From positions 10,891,001-10,955,000 of the forward strand of contig NZ_CP117866.1 of the NCBI RefSeq assembly GCF_028736035.1: a stretch of 64,000 nt of DNA, given 5' to 3'. The translations under genes were made by a program, and so were the position numbers. Shown here in pieces: positions 36,074 to 44,602 of the stretch. How positions within the stretch are numbered: position 1 is the first letter of the stretch; each line of letters starts with the position of its first letter. The DNA is from Streptomyces sp. T12. Lineage in GTDB: Bacteria > Actinomycetota > Actinomycetes > Streptomycetales > Streptomycetaceae. The notes beneath the pieces are model-generated. The model worked only from the letters and a program-made list of their open reading frames with translations. It was not told where the DNA came from and did not search any database.

Positions 36074-37198
36074 ATGCAGACGGAGCTGAGCAAGAAACTG
36101 GGAGTCGAGCACGCCATCTTCGGCTTCACGCCGTTCCCCGCCGTCGCCGCGGCCATCAGCCGGGCCGGCGGCTTCGGAGTGCTCGGCGCGGTCCGCTACA
36201 CGGCCCCCGACGACCTCAAACGCGACCTCGACTGGATCGAGGCCCATGTCGACGGCCGGCCCTACGGCCTGGATGTCGTCATGCCCGCCAAGAAGGTGCA
36301 GGCCCCGAACAATCAGACACTGACCGAGGCCGATGTCGAGGCGATGATCCCCGAGGGGCACCGGCAGTTCGTCAAGGACACCCTCGCCAAGTACGGCGTG
36401 CCCGAACTGGCCGAGGGAGAGGCGTCCGGCTGGCGCATCACCGGGTGGATGGAGCAGGTCGCCCGCAGCCAGCTCGACGTCGCCTTCGACTACCCGATCA
36501 AGCTGCTCGCCAACGCCCTGGGCTCACCGCCCGCGGACGTCGTGGAGCGCGCCCATGACCGGGGTGTGCTGGTCGCCGCACTCGCGGGCAGCGCCCGGCA
36601 CGCCGTCAAGCACAAGGAGGGCGGTATCGACATCGTGGTCGCCCAGGGCTACGAGGCGGGCGGCCACACCGGGGAGATCGCCTCCATGGTGCTCACACCG
36701 GAGGTGGTGGAAGCGGTCGACCCGCTGCCCGTGCTGGCGGCCGGGGGGATCGGCAGCGGCCAACAGGTGGCTGCCGCACTCAGCCTCGGCGCTCAGGGTG
36801 TGTGGCTCGGCTCCATATGGCTGACCACCACAGAGGCTGAACTCCCCTCACCCAGGCTCATCCAGAAGTTGCTGGCCGCAGGCTCCGGCGACACCGTGCG
36901 CTCCCGCGCCCTGACCGGAAAACCCGCACGTCAGCTGCGCACCGAGTGGACCGACGCCTGGGACGACACGAACGGGCCCGGCACCCTCCCCATGCCCCTG
37001 CAGGGACTGCTCGTCGCCGAGGCCGTCTCCCGGATCCAGAAGTACGAGGTCGAGCCGCTGCTCGGCACACCCGTCGGCCAGATCGTCGGTCGGATGAACA
37101 GCCAACGCAGCGTCCAGGCCGTCGTCGACGACCTCACCCGCGGCTTCGAGCGAGCCGTCGATCGCATCAACCGCATCGCCGGAAGGAGCGGCCAGTGA
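36074..37198 (+). CDS. Nitronate monooxygenase-family FMN oxidoreductase
   Basis: 374 residues, TIM-barrel. The start LGVEHAIFGFTPFPAVAAAISRAGGFGVLGA is the family N-terminus; the catalytic/FMN region VVAQGYEAGGHTG lies near residue 190 with the conserved His, and PVLAAGGIGSGQQVAAALSLGAQGVWLGSIWL near 220 binds FMN phosphate. Family members oxidise nitronates, but in actinobacterial lipid loci relatives (for example the IpdC group) act on CoA-ester intermediates. The coupling to the acyl-CoA synthetase gene that follows (4-bp overlap) argues for the latter kind of role here. A palindrome shared with another acyl-CoA locus precedes it; no good ribosome site is seen. Confidence 0.88.
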   Translation: MQTELSKKLGVEHAIFGFTPFPAVAAAISRAGGFGVLGAVRYTAPDDLKRDLDWIEAHVDGRPYGLDVVMPAKKVQAPNNQTLTEADVEAMIPEGHRQFVKDTLAKYGVPELAEGEASGWRITGWMEQVARSQLDVAFDYPIKLLANALGSPPADVVERAHDRGVLVAALAGSARHAVKHKEGGIDIVVAQGYEAGGHTGEIASMVLTPEVVEAVDPLPVLAAGGIGSGQQVAAALSLGAQGVWLGSIWLTTTEAELPSPRLIQKLLAAGSGDTVRSRALTGKPARQLRTEWTDAWDDTNGPGTLPMPLQGLLVAEAVSRIQKYEVEPLLGTPVGQIVGRMNSQRSVQAVVDDLTRGFERAVDRINRIAGRSGQ

Positions 37199-38748
37199 CG
37201 AGCACACCCCCCGCAGGCTTCTGGGCCCAGGCAGCGGCCGATCCTGACCGCACGGTCCTCGTCGCCCCCGACGGCGAGGAGTGGACCGCCGGGCGACTGC
37301 ACGCCGCCACCAACCGCCTCGTCCACGGGCTGCGCGCGGCCGGAATGGAACGCGGTGACGCCTTCGCCGTGGTCCTGCCCAACAGCGCCGAGTTCTTCAC
37401 CGCGTACCTCGCCGCCAGCCAGGCCGGCTTCTACCTGGTCCCCATCAACCACCACTTCGTCGGCCCCGAGATCGCCTGGATCGTCGCCGACGCCGGCGCC
37501 AAGGTGCTCCTCGCCCACGAACGCTTCGCCGCCCCCGCGCGTCACGCCGCCGACGAAGCCGGCCTGCCCGGCACCCACCGGTACGCGATCGGCACGGTCG
37601 AGGGCTTCCGCCCGTACGCCGAACTCCTCGACGGGCAACCGGAGTCGGCGCCCGGCGACCGCACCCTCGGCTGGGTCATGAACTACACCTCCGGCACCAC
37701 CGGCCGCCCGCGCGGCATCCGGCGCCCGCTGCCGGGCAAGGCCCCCGAGGAGGCGTACCTCGGCGGTTTCCTCGGTATCTTCGGCATCCGCCCGTTCGGC
37801 GACAACGTGCACCTCGTCTGCTCGCCGCTGTACCACACCGCGGTGCTTCAGTTCGCGGGCGCTTCCCTGCACATAGGTCACCGGCTGGTGCTGATGGACA
37901 AGTGGACGCCCGAGGAGATGCTCCGCCTGATCGACACCCACAGGTGCGCCCACACCCATATGGTGCCGACCCAGTTCCACCGCCTGCTCGCACTGCCCGA
38001 GGACGTGCGGGCACGCTACGACGTCACCTCCATGCGGCACGCCATCCACGGCGCCGCCCCCTGCCCCGACCACGTGAAGCGGGCGATGCTCGACTGGTGG
38101 GGCCCGTGCGTGGAGGAGTACTACGCGGCCAGCGAGGGCGGCGGCGCCTTCGCCACCGCCGAGGACTGGCTGAAGAAGCCCGGCACGGTCGGCAAGGCCT
38201 GGCCCATCAGCGAACTGGCCATCTTCGACGACGACGGCAACCGGCTCCCGCCCGGCGAACTCGGCACTGTCTACCTGAAGATGAACACCGGCGGCTTTGC
38301 CTACCACAAGGACGAGGCCAAGACGCGGAAGAACCGCATCGGCGACTTCTTCACCGTCGGCGACCTCGGCTGTCTCGACGAGGACGGCTACCTCTTCCTC
38401 CGCGACCGCAAGATCGACATGATCATCTCGGGCGGGGTCAACATCTACCCGGCCGAGATCGAGTCCGTGCTCCTCGCCCACCCGGCCGTCGCCGACGCCG
38501 CCGCCTTCGGCATCCCGCACGACAACTGGGGCGAAGAGGTCAAGGCCGTCGTCGAACCGGCCCACGGCCACGAGCCCGGCCCCGACCTCGCCGCCGCGAT
38601 CCTCGACCACTGTGCCGAGCAACTCGCCGGCTACAAGCGGCCCAAGAGCGTCGACTTCATCACCGAGATGCCGCGCGATCCCAACGGCAAGCTGTACAAG
38701 CGGCGGTTGCGGGACCCGTACTGGGAGGGCCGCTCACGACCCGTGTGA
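37195..38748 (+). CDS. Acyl-CoA synthetase (FadD family)
   Basis: 517 residues, ANL superfamily. Motifs in order: A3 phosphate loop YTSGTTGRPRGIRRPLPG near residue 162, SPLYHTAVLQFAG near 205, A5 YYAASEGGG near 305, A7 GDLGCLDEDGYLFLRDRKIDMI near 385, and A10 Lys in PNGKLYKRRLRDP at the end. It activates a carboxylic acid to its CoA ester with ATP. The RRPLPG insertion after the phosphate loop occurs in a fatty/steroid-acid-like subgroup as I remember it. The GTG start overlaps the previous stop by four bases, so it is translationally coupled to the FMN enzyme. Confidence 0.92.
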   Translation: MTSTPPAGFWAQAAADPDRTVLVAPDGEEWTAGRLHAATNRLVHGLRAAGMERGDAFAVVLPNSAEFFTAYLAASQAGFYLVPINHHFVGPEIAWIVADAGAKVLLAHERFAAPARHAADEAGLPGTHRYAIGTVEGFRPYAELLDGQPESAPGDRTLGWVMNYTSGTTGRPRGIRRPLPGKAPEEAYLGGFLGIFGIRPFGDNVHLVCSPLYHTAVLQFAGASLHIGHRLVLMDKWTPEEMLRLIDTHRCAHTHMVPTQFHRLLALPEDVRARYDVTSMRHAIHGAAPCPDHVKRAMLDWWGPCVEEYYAASEGGGAFATAEDWLKKPGTVGKAWPISELAIFDDDGNRLPPGELGTVYLKMNTGGFAYHKDEAKTRKNRIGDFFTVGDLGCLDEDGYLFLRDRKIDMIISGGVNIYPAEIESVLLAHPAVADAAAFGIPHDNWGEEVKAVVEPAHGHEPGPDLAAAILDHCAEQLAGYKRPKSVDFITEMPRDPNGKLYKRRLRDPYWEGRSRPV

Positions 38749-38780
38749 CGACGCCCGGCACGGGCCCGCGACCGCCGCTC

Positions 38781-41690
38781 TCAAGAGCGAGGGTGGGGCA
38801 CGGACTCCAGGCACATGGCGAGGCCGGTGGCGTCGGTGCCGATCTTGCGGTAGACGGAGGACAGCAGGTGCCGCACGCCTTGCTCGGTGAGGCGCAGTTC
38901 CTTGGCGACCACGGCCACCGGCTGGCCCTGGACGGTCAGTTCGGCGGTGCGGCGTTCCTGAGCGGTCAGTGTGTCGGCCTGCACGTACCGCAGCGGCAGC
39001 GGGCGCAGACCGGCCGCCGACAGTTCCTCCCTGGCCCGGGCGGCGAGCGCCTCGGCCCCGCAGTGGACTGCGCCTTCCAGGCCCTGGTAGAGCCGATCGG
39101 CGGCCTCCTGGAGCCGCCCGTTGCGGGACAGTGCGGCGCCGTGGCCGACCAGGGCGCGGGCGAGTTCGTACGCGGACGGTGACTGCTCCAGGTGCTCGAC
39201 GGCCTCCGCGTACAGGTCGAGCGCCGCGGGCCCGCCGGTCACCTCGGCGAGGGTGTGGAGGGCCCGGCCGATGGTGGAGGCGGCGCCGAAGGCCCGGGCG
39301 CGCTTGACGGCCTCCCGGGCGTGCTCGACCGCCTCGTCCGGTGCGGTGGGGGCGAGCGCGGACGCGAGCCGCAGCTGCCACGGGCACCAGGCCGGGTTGC
39401 GCCAGGCCCGCTGGTCCAGCCAGTCCCCGACCAAGGACAGCAGCACCGCAGCTTCGGCGTGCCGTCCCTCCGCCAGGAGCAGTTCCGCGTACACGGTGCG
39501 AGGATCGGGGTAGATGACGGCGTTCGGAGTGACCTCACCGAAGTGGTGCTCGTCGGCCAGTGCGCGCGCCTCGCTGACGCGCCCACGGGCCAGCAGGGTC
39601 TTGATGAGGATGCCGACGGCGAACCACTGGGCGGGCACGGCCCCTTCCACCTTGTCGGCGATGCGCAGTCCCTCCCGCACGCGGTCCTCGGCCTCGGCCA
39701 GGCAGCCGCGGCGGTAGCGGATGTAGCCGGCGAGGGTCTGGCCGAAGGCCAGGTGAGAACCGCGCCAGCCCTTGGCCGCGCACTCCTCGATGCCCTTGTT
39801 GAACAACTCCTCGGCCCGTCGCGGCTGGTCGCCGTACATGAACACCAGGGCGACCGAAACGGGTACCTCGAAACCCCGGTTCTCGTCGGTCCAGCTCATG
39901 CCACCGTGCAAGGCCTTCTCGGCGTAGGCGAGGGCGGTCTGCCGGGGTTCGCCGCGCTTCACCGCGTCCCAGGCCCGCAGCCCCAGGATGTAGCGCTCCT
40001 CCAGCCTGCGACCGGGCAACTGCTCGGCCAGCCGCGTCAGCGTACGGGACCGGGCGGGCGAGTCGGGGTCGTCGGTGCGGACCATGCTCCAGACGAAGTG
40101 ATCGGCCTGCATACGCAGTTTGACGCGCGGATTCGTGGCCTGCCGCGCCTCCTCGGCGGCCACGTCCACGGCCTCGGCCAGCTGATCGGTGTGGGCCAGA
40201 GCCTGCGTCAGCCGATAGACGATGGAGGCGCGCAGATCGGGGGCGACGTCGGGTTCCGCCAGCGCCTGGCGCAGATGCCGCACCGTGGCGGTGGGCTCGA
40301 TCAGGAACGTGGAGCAGGCGAGTTCGTGAAGGACCGCGGCACGGTCCTCAGGCAGTGGCGGCTCCTGCAGCGCACGGGTCAGCAGGCGCCGGGCGGCCTC
40401 GGTCGCTCCGGCGCGAAGGTTCTCCCGAGCGGCCTCGCGCAGACACGCGACCGCCTCGGGGTTGCCCTCGCAGGGGACCTCCAGCAGATGCCGGGCGGCG
40501 GCGGTGGGGCCGTACCCGGCGGCCAGGACGGCTTCCGCCGCGGCGTTGTGCAGACCGGCCCGGAAGGCTGAGCGGATGGACCGGTAGATGGTGGTGGCGA
40601 TCAGTGGATGAACGAACTCGAGCTCACCCCCGGGACCGTGACCGTCGGCCAGGATCCGGGCGGTGCGCAACTGCTGGGTCGCCTCGGCGACGGTCTCGTC
40701 GCCGAGCACCGCGATGGTCGCGGCGAGCTGAGGTGAGAAGGGCGAGCCCAGTACGGCAGCGACGTGCGCGAAGCGGACGGTCGTCGTGTCGAGCCCTTCG
40801 AGACGCTCGATCAGCCCCGGGCCCTTGACCGCCGCGGCGAGCTCACGCATCGCGGGCAGGTCGTCCTCGGTGCCCCTCAGGTTCCGCTCGCCGAGTCCGA
40901 TGGCGAGCTCCACCGCTTCGAAGGGGCTCCCGCCGGTGGCCGACCAGCATTCCCTGCAGAACCGGTCCTCGGCTCCCTCCCCGACCTCGTGCCTGACGAT
41001 CCGCGCCACGCCGTCGGCGGTGAGCCGGTCCAGGGTTTGGGGGCGGCCCCCGTGGCGTCCGACGAGTGTGCGGAGTTCCTCCGCCTCGGGGGGCAGTTCG
41101 TCGGGTCGGTAGGCGAGCACGATCAGCAGCGGAAGGTCCTCGACCCGTGGCGCGAAGGAGGAGAGCCAGTTGAGCGACTCGGCGTCCGCCCAGTGCAGGT
41201 CGTCCAGGAGCAGGACGACGGGCGGCTTCCTCACGGTGAGGCGCGTCATGACCCAGTCGAGACCTTCGCGGACCCCGGTCGGGTCCGGCACCGGGCCCGG
41301 GCCGTGCGCCTCGAGGCCGAGAGCGGCGGCGACGATGTCGTACCAACTGCCCATGAAGGCGCGGAGTTCCGCCCCGTCCATCGCCGCCAGCGGAGGCTGC
41401 ATGAGCTGGCGCACCACGCGGAACGCCAGCTCCTGCTCCTTCTCGCCGCCCCGGCCCGAGAGCACGGTGAACCCGTGCGCCGCAGCCCGGGAGCGGGCTG
41501 CCCTGACGAGTGCTGTCTTGCCCAGTCCGGCCGACCCGGTGAAGGCGAGCAGCCCCCTGCGCCGCGCTCGCGGAACCCCGTCCGTGGTGTGCCGCAGTTC
41601 CTTGAACGCGGCGTCGAGAGCATGAAGTTCCCGCTGCCGCTCGATCAACATCCGGTGCTCGGCGATCGGGGGCCGTGGCTCCTTCGCCAT
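38781..41690 (-). CDS. Large LuxR-type (LAL) ATPase transcriptional regulator
   Basis: 969 residues from the ATG at 41690; an in-frame ATG at 41786 would add 32 and an ATG at 41651 would remove 13. N-terminal AAA-type ATPase: Walker A FTGSAGLGKTALV near residue 55, Walker B PPVVLLLDDLHWAD near 160. A long helical TPR-like middle follows. The C-terminal LuxR helix-turn-helix is LTAQERRTAELTVQGQPVAVVAKELRLTEQGVRHLLSSVYRKIG. LAL proteins are pathway activators in many Streptomyces gene clusters. It follows the terpene cyclase/P450 genes on the same strand after a 188-bp gap and may control them. Confidence 0.9.
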   Translation of the reverse strand: MAKEPRPPIAEHRMLIERQRELHALDAAFKELRHTTDGVPRARRRGLLAFTGSAGLGKTALVRAARSRAAAHGFTVLSGRGGEKEQELAFRVVRQLMQPPLAAMDGAELRAFMGSWYDIVAAALGLEAHGPGPVPDPTGVREGLDWVMTRLTVRKPPVVLLLDDLHWADAESLNWLSSFAPRVEDLPLLIVLAYRPDELPPEAEELRTLVGRHGGRPQTLDRLTADGVARIVRHEVGEGAEDRFCRECWSATGGSPFEAVELAIGLGERNLRGTEDDLPAMRELAAAVKGPGLIERLEGLDTTTVRFAHVAAVLGSPFSPQLAATIAVLGDETVAEATQQLRTARILADGHGPGGELEFVHPLIATTIYRSIRSAFRAGLHNAAAEAVLAAGYGPTAAARHLLEVPCEGNPEAVACLREAARENLRAGATEAARRLLTRALQEPPLPEDRAAVLHELACSTFLIEPTATVRHLRQALAEPDVAPDLRASIVYRLTQALAHTDQLAEAVDVAAEEARQATNPRVKLRMQADHFVWSMVRTDDPDSPARSRTLTRLAEQLPGRRLEERYILGLRAWDAVKRGEPRQTALAYAEKALHGGMSWTDENRGFEVPVSVALVFMYGDQPRRAEELFNKGIEECAAKGWRGSHLAFGQTLAGYIRYRRGCLAEAEDRVREGLRIADKVEGAVPAQWFAVGILIKTLLARGRVSEARALADEHHFGEVTPNAVIYPDPRTVYAELLLAEGRHAEAAVLLSLVGDWLDQRAWRNPAWCPWQLRLASALAPTAPDEAVEHAREAVKRARAFGAASTIGRALHTLAEVTGGPAALDLYAEAVEHLEQSPSAYELARALVGHGAALSRNGRLQEAADRLYQGLEGAVHCGAEALAARAREELSAAGLRPLPLRYVQADTLTAQERRTAELTVQGQPVAVVAKELRLTEQGVRHLLSSVYRKIGTDATGLAMCLESVPHPRS

Positions 41691-41878
41691 GTGCCGTACC
41701 GCCTTCAGTAGTTCGGCCTCGGAGCAGCCGAGATTACGCCTCCTGACGGTGCGGCAGGCCGGATTGTGCACCAACGGATGAATCATCGATCGAAGGGAAT
41801 GAGAAGGCCCGTTTCTCGGGTAGGAAATTCGGATGGGCCTGTTCCAGGGGGTCTCTCACCGCAGCATGACGGGGGGCG

Positions 41879-42895
41879 TCACGGGAGCGCCGGCACGCAC
41901 GCCGCGTCCGCGTAGCGCGGCACGGTCCGGGACCAGTAGTAACAGCCGCGGACCCAGCCGATCATGCCCTCCACGTAGCCGACGCCCGAGGGGCTCAACT
42001 CCGGTTCGACCTGGGCGAAGAGCATCTGGAACTCCTTGATCGTGGCGTTGATCTGCTGGATGGCCAGCATGACGGCCGCCGGCAGAGAGCAGCGCTGTTC
42101 GCGCTGGTGGGCGAGGGCCAGGTTGATCATTCCGCCTGCGCGCTGTTCCTTCACCGCGGAGAACAGGTCGGGTATCCACACCGCCGCGTCGGCGGACAAC
42201 CGGCCCAGTCGGCGTACGACGGGGTGGTGGAGTTCGGCGTGGGTCAGCTCGTGCGGCTGGGCGGCCTCGCACAGCGGATGGAACGGCTCGACGCCCGCGG
42301 TCAGCGACCGTATCGACGTGCAGTGCCCGGTCCGCAGGGGGAGGGAGTCAGCCTGCGCCACCGCCTCGTACAACAGGCCGTGCACGTACTCACGGCTCTT
42401 CCACGCCCACCGCGCGGCCTGGTCCGGCGTGCACCGCTCCCGGACCTGCCGGTGGAGATCGGCCAGGGCCGCGCCGAGCGGAGTGCTGGGCCGGCGGCCG
42501 TCCCGCAGAATCGCGATGCTCTCGAACAGCATGGGCATCAGCAGACCCGGAGAATGCCGACCGATTTCCTCCGCCCGGTCGTCGAAGACGAATTGATAGG
42601 CGATCTGATTGGCCACGATCTGGAGGAGACCGGAATCCATGGTGGGGCTGTTGTAGGAGGCGAGCTCGGCGGGGCGCGTGCGGGCGATCATCGCCGCGAC
42701 CTCCGGATCGGCGGTCAGCCCCCACGCGGCCAGCCATGCGTCGACGCCTGCCGTGGCCGCGGGTTCGTGGCGATTCCGCATGAACGGGAAGGGCATGTGG
42801 AGGTGGGTGTCGATCAGTTCCTTGAGATGGGGAACCGGAATTCCGTCCGGTACACCGACCGCGATTTCCTCATGCGTTGTCGACACCGCTGTCAC
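41879..42895 (-). CDS. Class I terpene cyclase with altered NSE motif
   Basis: 338 residues, all-alpha. The metal motif is FVFDDRAEE (DDxxE) near residue 102, the pyrophosphate-sensor region SIRSLTAGVEP near 195, the second metal motif WIPDLFSAVKEQ near 243 and the terminal pair RTVPRY near 330. The usual second motif is N-D-x-x-S-x-x-x-E; here the Asn position is Pro, while S, K and E remain. It is therefore a bacterial sesquiterpene/monoterpene-cyclase-like protein whose third metal site is changed. The GTG start overlaps the P450 3' end by 26 bp, so the two are translationally coupled, and the P450 probably oxidises the cyclase product. Confidence 0.88.
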   Translation of the reverse strand: MTAVSTTHEEIAVGVPDGIPVPHLKELIDTHLHMPFPFMRNRHEPAATAGVDAWLAAWGLTADPEVAAMIARTRPAELASYNSPTMDSGLLQIVANQIAYQFVFDDRAEEIGRHSPGLLMPMLFESIAILRDGRRPSTPLGAALADLHRQVRERCTPDQAARWAWKSREYVHGLLYEAVAQADSLPLRTGHCTSIRSLTAGVEPFHPLCEAAQPHELTHAELHHPVVRRLGRLSADAAVWIPDLFSAVKEQRAGGMINLALAHQREQRCSLPAAVMLAIQQINATIKEFQMLFAQVEPELSPSGVGYVEGMIGWVRGCYYWSRTVPRYADAACVPALP

Positions 42896-44291
42896 CTGCC
42901 GTCCGGGAATCCGATACGCGAAGGGTGGCCATGGGGTCGCAGGCCATGATCAACGAACGGGGCCCCAGGGTGATCGCGGGGCGCGGTTTGGGTTCGACAT
43001 GCCCGGGCAGATGGCGCAGCCGCCAGCGCCCGGCGATGGTCGCGAGCGCCAGTGTGGCCTCCGCCATGGAGAACTCGTCCCCGAGGCATTTGCGGCTGCC
43101 CGCGGAGAACGGCATCATCGCGCGGCGCTGTACGGCGGTGACCTGCCCCGGTAACCAGCGGTCGGGGAGGAAACGGTCGGGGTCGGTGAACGACGAGGAG
43201 TCATGGTGCAGGAGGTAGGGGCTGTACAGGACGGTGGCGCCGCGCGGCAGGCGACACCCGGCCAGTTCCGTCTCCTTGGTGGTGAGGCGGGTGAAGAGCC
43301 AGCCGGGCGACGTGTGGCGCAGCGTCTCGGAGACGACACACCGCGTGTACACGAGGTGCGGCAGATCATCGGGGCCGGGCCGCCGGCCTCCGGGGAGAAC
43401 GGCGTCGAGTTCGGCGTGCAGACGGCGCTCCGCCACCGGATGGCGGGCCAGCAGGCTGAAGGCGTCGGCCAGGCACAGCGCGGGGGCCTCGACGCCGGTG
43501 AGCAGGAGCGTGATCAGGTGATCGTGGACTTCCCGGTCGGTGATCGCCGGCGTTGCGCCCTCCCCCCGCGTGGCCGCGAACAAGGTTCCCAGCACATCGT
43601 CGTGGGAGGCACCCCGGCGCCGGTCCGCTATGGCGGCGTCGATGATCGCGTGCAGCCGGTCGACCGCGCGCTGATAGCGGCGGTTGGCGGGAGTGGGGAG
43701 GCGGAAGAGGGCCTCGATCGGCACGGCCGTGCGGACGAACAGGCCACGGACGATGACGGTGAGACAGTCCCGCACCTCGGCGGCCGTCTTGTCGTCGAGA
43801 GAGTCGGAGAGGAGGACTCGGCTGATCACCCGGGTCGTCAGCGCCATCATCGCGTCAGAGACGCGGACCACCTGCCCGGCGGACCACGCGCGGCACGCCG
43901 ACTCGGCTTCCTCGCTGACCAGGTTCGCGTAGGTGGCGACGTGGGAAGGGCGGAAACCGGGTTGCAGCAGCCTGCGTTTGTCCCGATGCGCCGGTTGGCG
44001 GCAGGTGACGAGACCGTCGCCCATCAGCTTCCCGAGCTTGTCGTAGAGCGGGCCCCCCTTGTCGAAGGTGTGCGGATCCTTGAGCATCTCGTGGACCAGC
44101 TCCGGGTGACACACCATCCAGGCGCGCTGGGGGCCCAGTCGTATCTCGACGAGATCCCCGTACGCGGGCAAAGAATTCAGAAACGCCAACGGCTGACGGA
44201 ACAACGCGATACCGTGACCGAGGATGGGGAATATGCCTGGAGCAGTACCTGTCCGCCATACTCGCTCCTGTTCAGGCACAGCACGGCTCAT
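42870..44291 (-). CDS. Cytochrome P450 coupled to the terpene cyclase
   Basis: 473 residues. Haem Cys loop FSAGSRKCLGDEF near residue 410, ExxR as ETLR near 332, I-helix LLLTGVEAPALCLADAF near 275. In the I-helix the usual acidic-Thr pair is E-A: the oxygen-activating Thr is Ala. The N-terminus lacks a strong membrane anchor. The ATG at 44291 has an ideal AGGAGG seven bases upstream. Gene order P450-cyclase with overlapping ends recalls CYP170/epi-isozizaene and pentalenolactone-type pairs. The upstream 311 bp contain a 21-bp palindrome and a 90-bp tandem repeat block. Confidence 0.92.
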   Translation of the reverse strand: MSRAVPEQERVWRTGTAPGIFPILGHGIALFRQPLAFLNSLPAYGDLVEIRLGPQRAWMVCHPELVHEMLKDPHTFDKGGPLYDKLGKLMGDGLVTCRQPAHRDKRRLLQPGFRPSHVATYANLVSEEAESACRAWSAGQVVRVSDAMMALTTRVISRVLLSDSLDDKTAAEVRDCLTVIVRGLFVRTAVPIEALFRLPTPANRRYQRAVDRLHAIIDAAIADRRRGASHDDVLGTLFAATRGEGATPAITDREVHDHLITLLLTGVEAPALCLADAFSLLARHPVAERRLHAELDAVLPGGRRPGPDDLPHLVYTRCVVSETLRHTSPGWLFTRLTTKETELAGCRLPRGATVLYSPYLLHHDSSSFTDPDRFLPDRWLPGQVTAVQRRAMMPFSAGSRKCLGDEFSMAEATLALATIAGRWRLRHLPGHVEPKPRPAITLGPRSLIMACDPMATLRVSDSRTAGDSGVDNA

Positions 44292-44477
44292 GGGAAACCT
44301 CCTGCCTGACGTGACACGCAAATATTCGGTGAACGTGCCACGGACTTGACACTTGAGTCATGTCCTGCCCAGTCCAAGCGGCAATCGGTTTCCGGAAACC
44401 TTTCTCCAAAGGGGCGCACAGGAGCACGGAGAAGCAAAGGAAGCATTCGGCCAAGGGCAGTTGATGCATCGTGCGGC

Positions 44478-44498
44478 GACGGGTGAATTTCACCTGTC
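44478..44498. promoter_or_regulatory. 21-bp near-perfect palindrome upstream of the P450 gene
   Basis: GAC-G-GGTGAA-T-TTCACC-T-GTC: apart from the central base, all positions pair except one symmetric pair. It lies about 190 bp upstream of the P450 start and directly beside the tandem repeats. A dimeric regulator site is likely. Confidence 0.5.
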
Positions 44499-44500
44499 AC

Positions 44501-44590
44501 TTCTATGTAGTCCCGCCCCATGTGGTCTGGCCCCATGTGGTCTGGCCCTACATGGTCTGGCCTTATGTGGTCCCGCCCCGTGTGGGACGG
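44501..44590. repeat. Six tandem 15-bp repeats
   Basis: Units start at 44501, 44516, 44531, 44546, 44561 and 44576. The consensus is CCCCATGTGGTCTGG; units 2 and 3 are identical and the outer units diverge. The block fills the end of the 311-bp gap (44292-44602) between the penicillin-acylase gene and the P450 gene. The period is about 1.4 helical turns. I see no other gene in this gap; short frames through the repeat give only pentapeptide artefacts. Confidence 0.9.
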
Positions 44591-44602
44591 GACCACAGTC
44601 GC

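Noticed and set aside
44501..44590. Array considered as a CRISPR
   Set aside because: Units are 15 bp, directly abutting and without spacers; no cas genes are near.
44288..44596. 102-codon frame with pentapeptide repeats upstream of the P450
   Set aside because: Its repeats are only the translation of the 15-bp DNA array; it has no ribosome site and runs into the P450 start.
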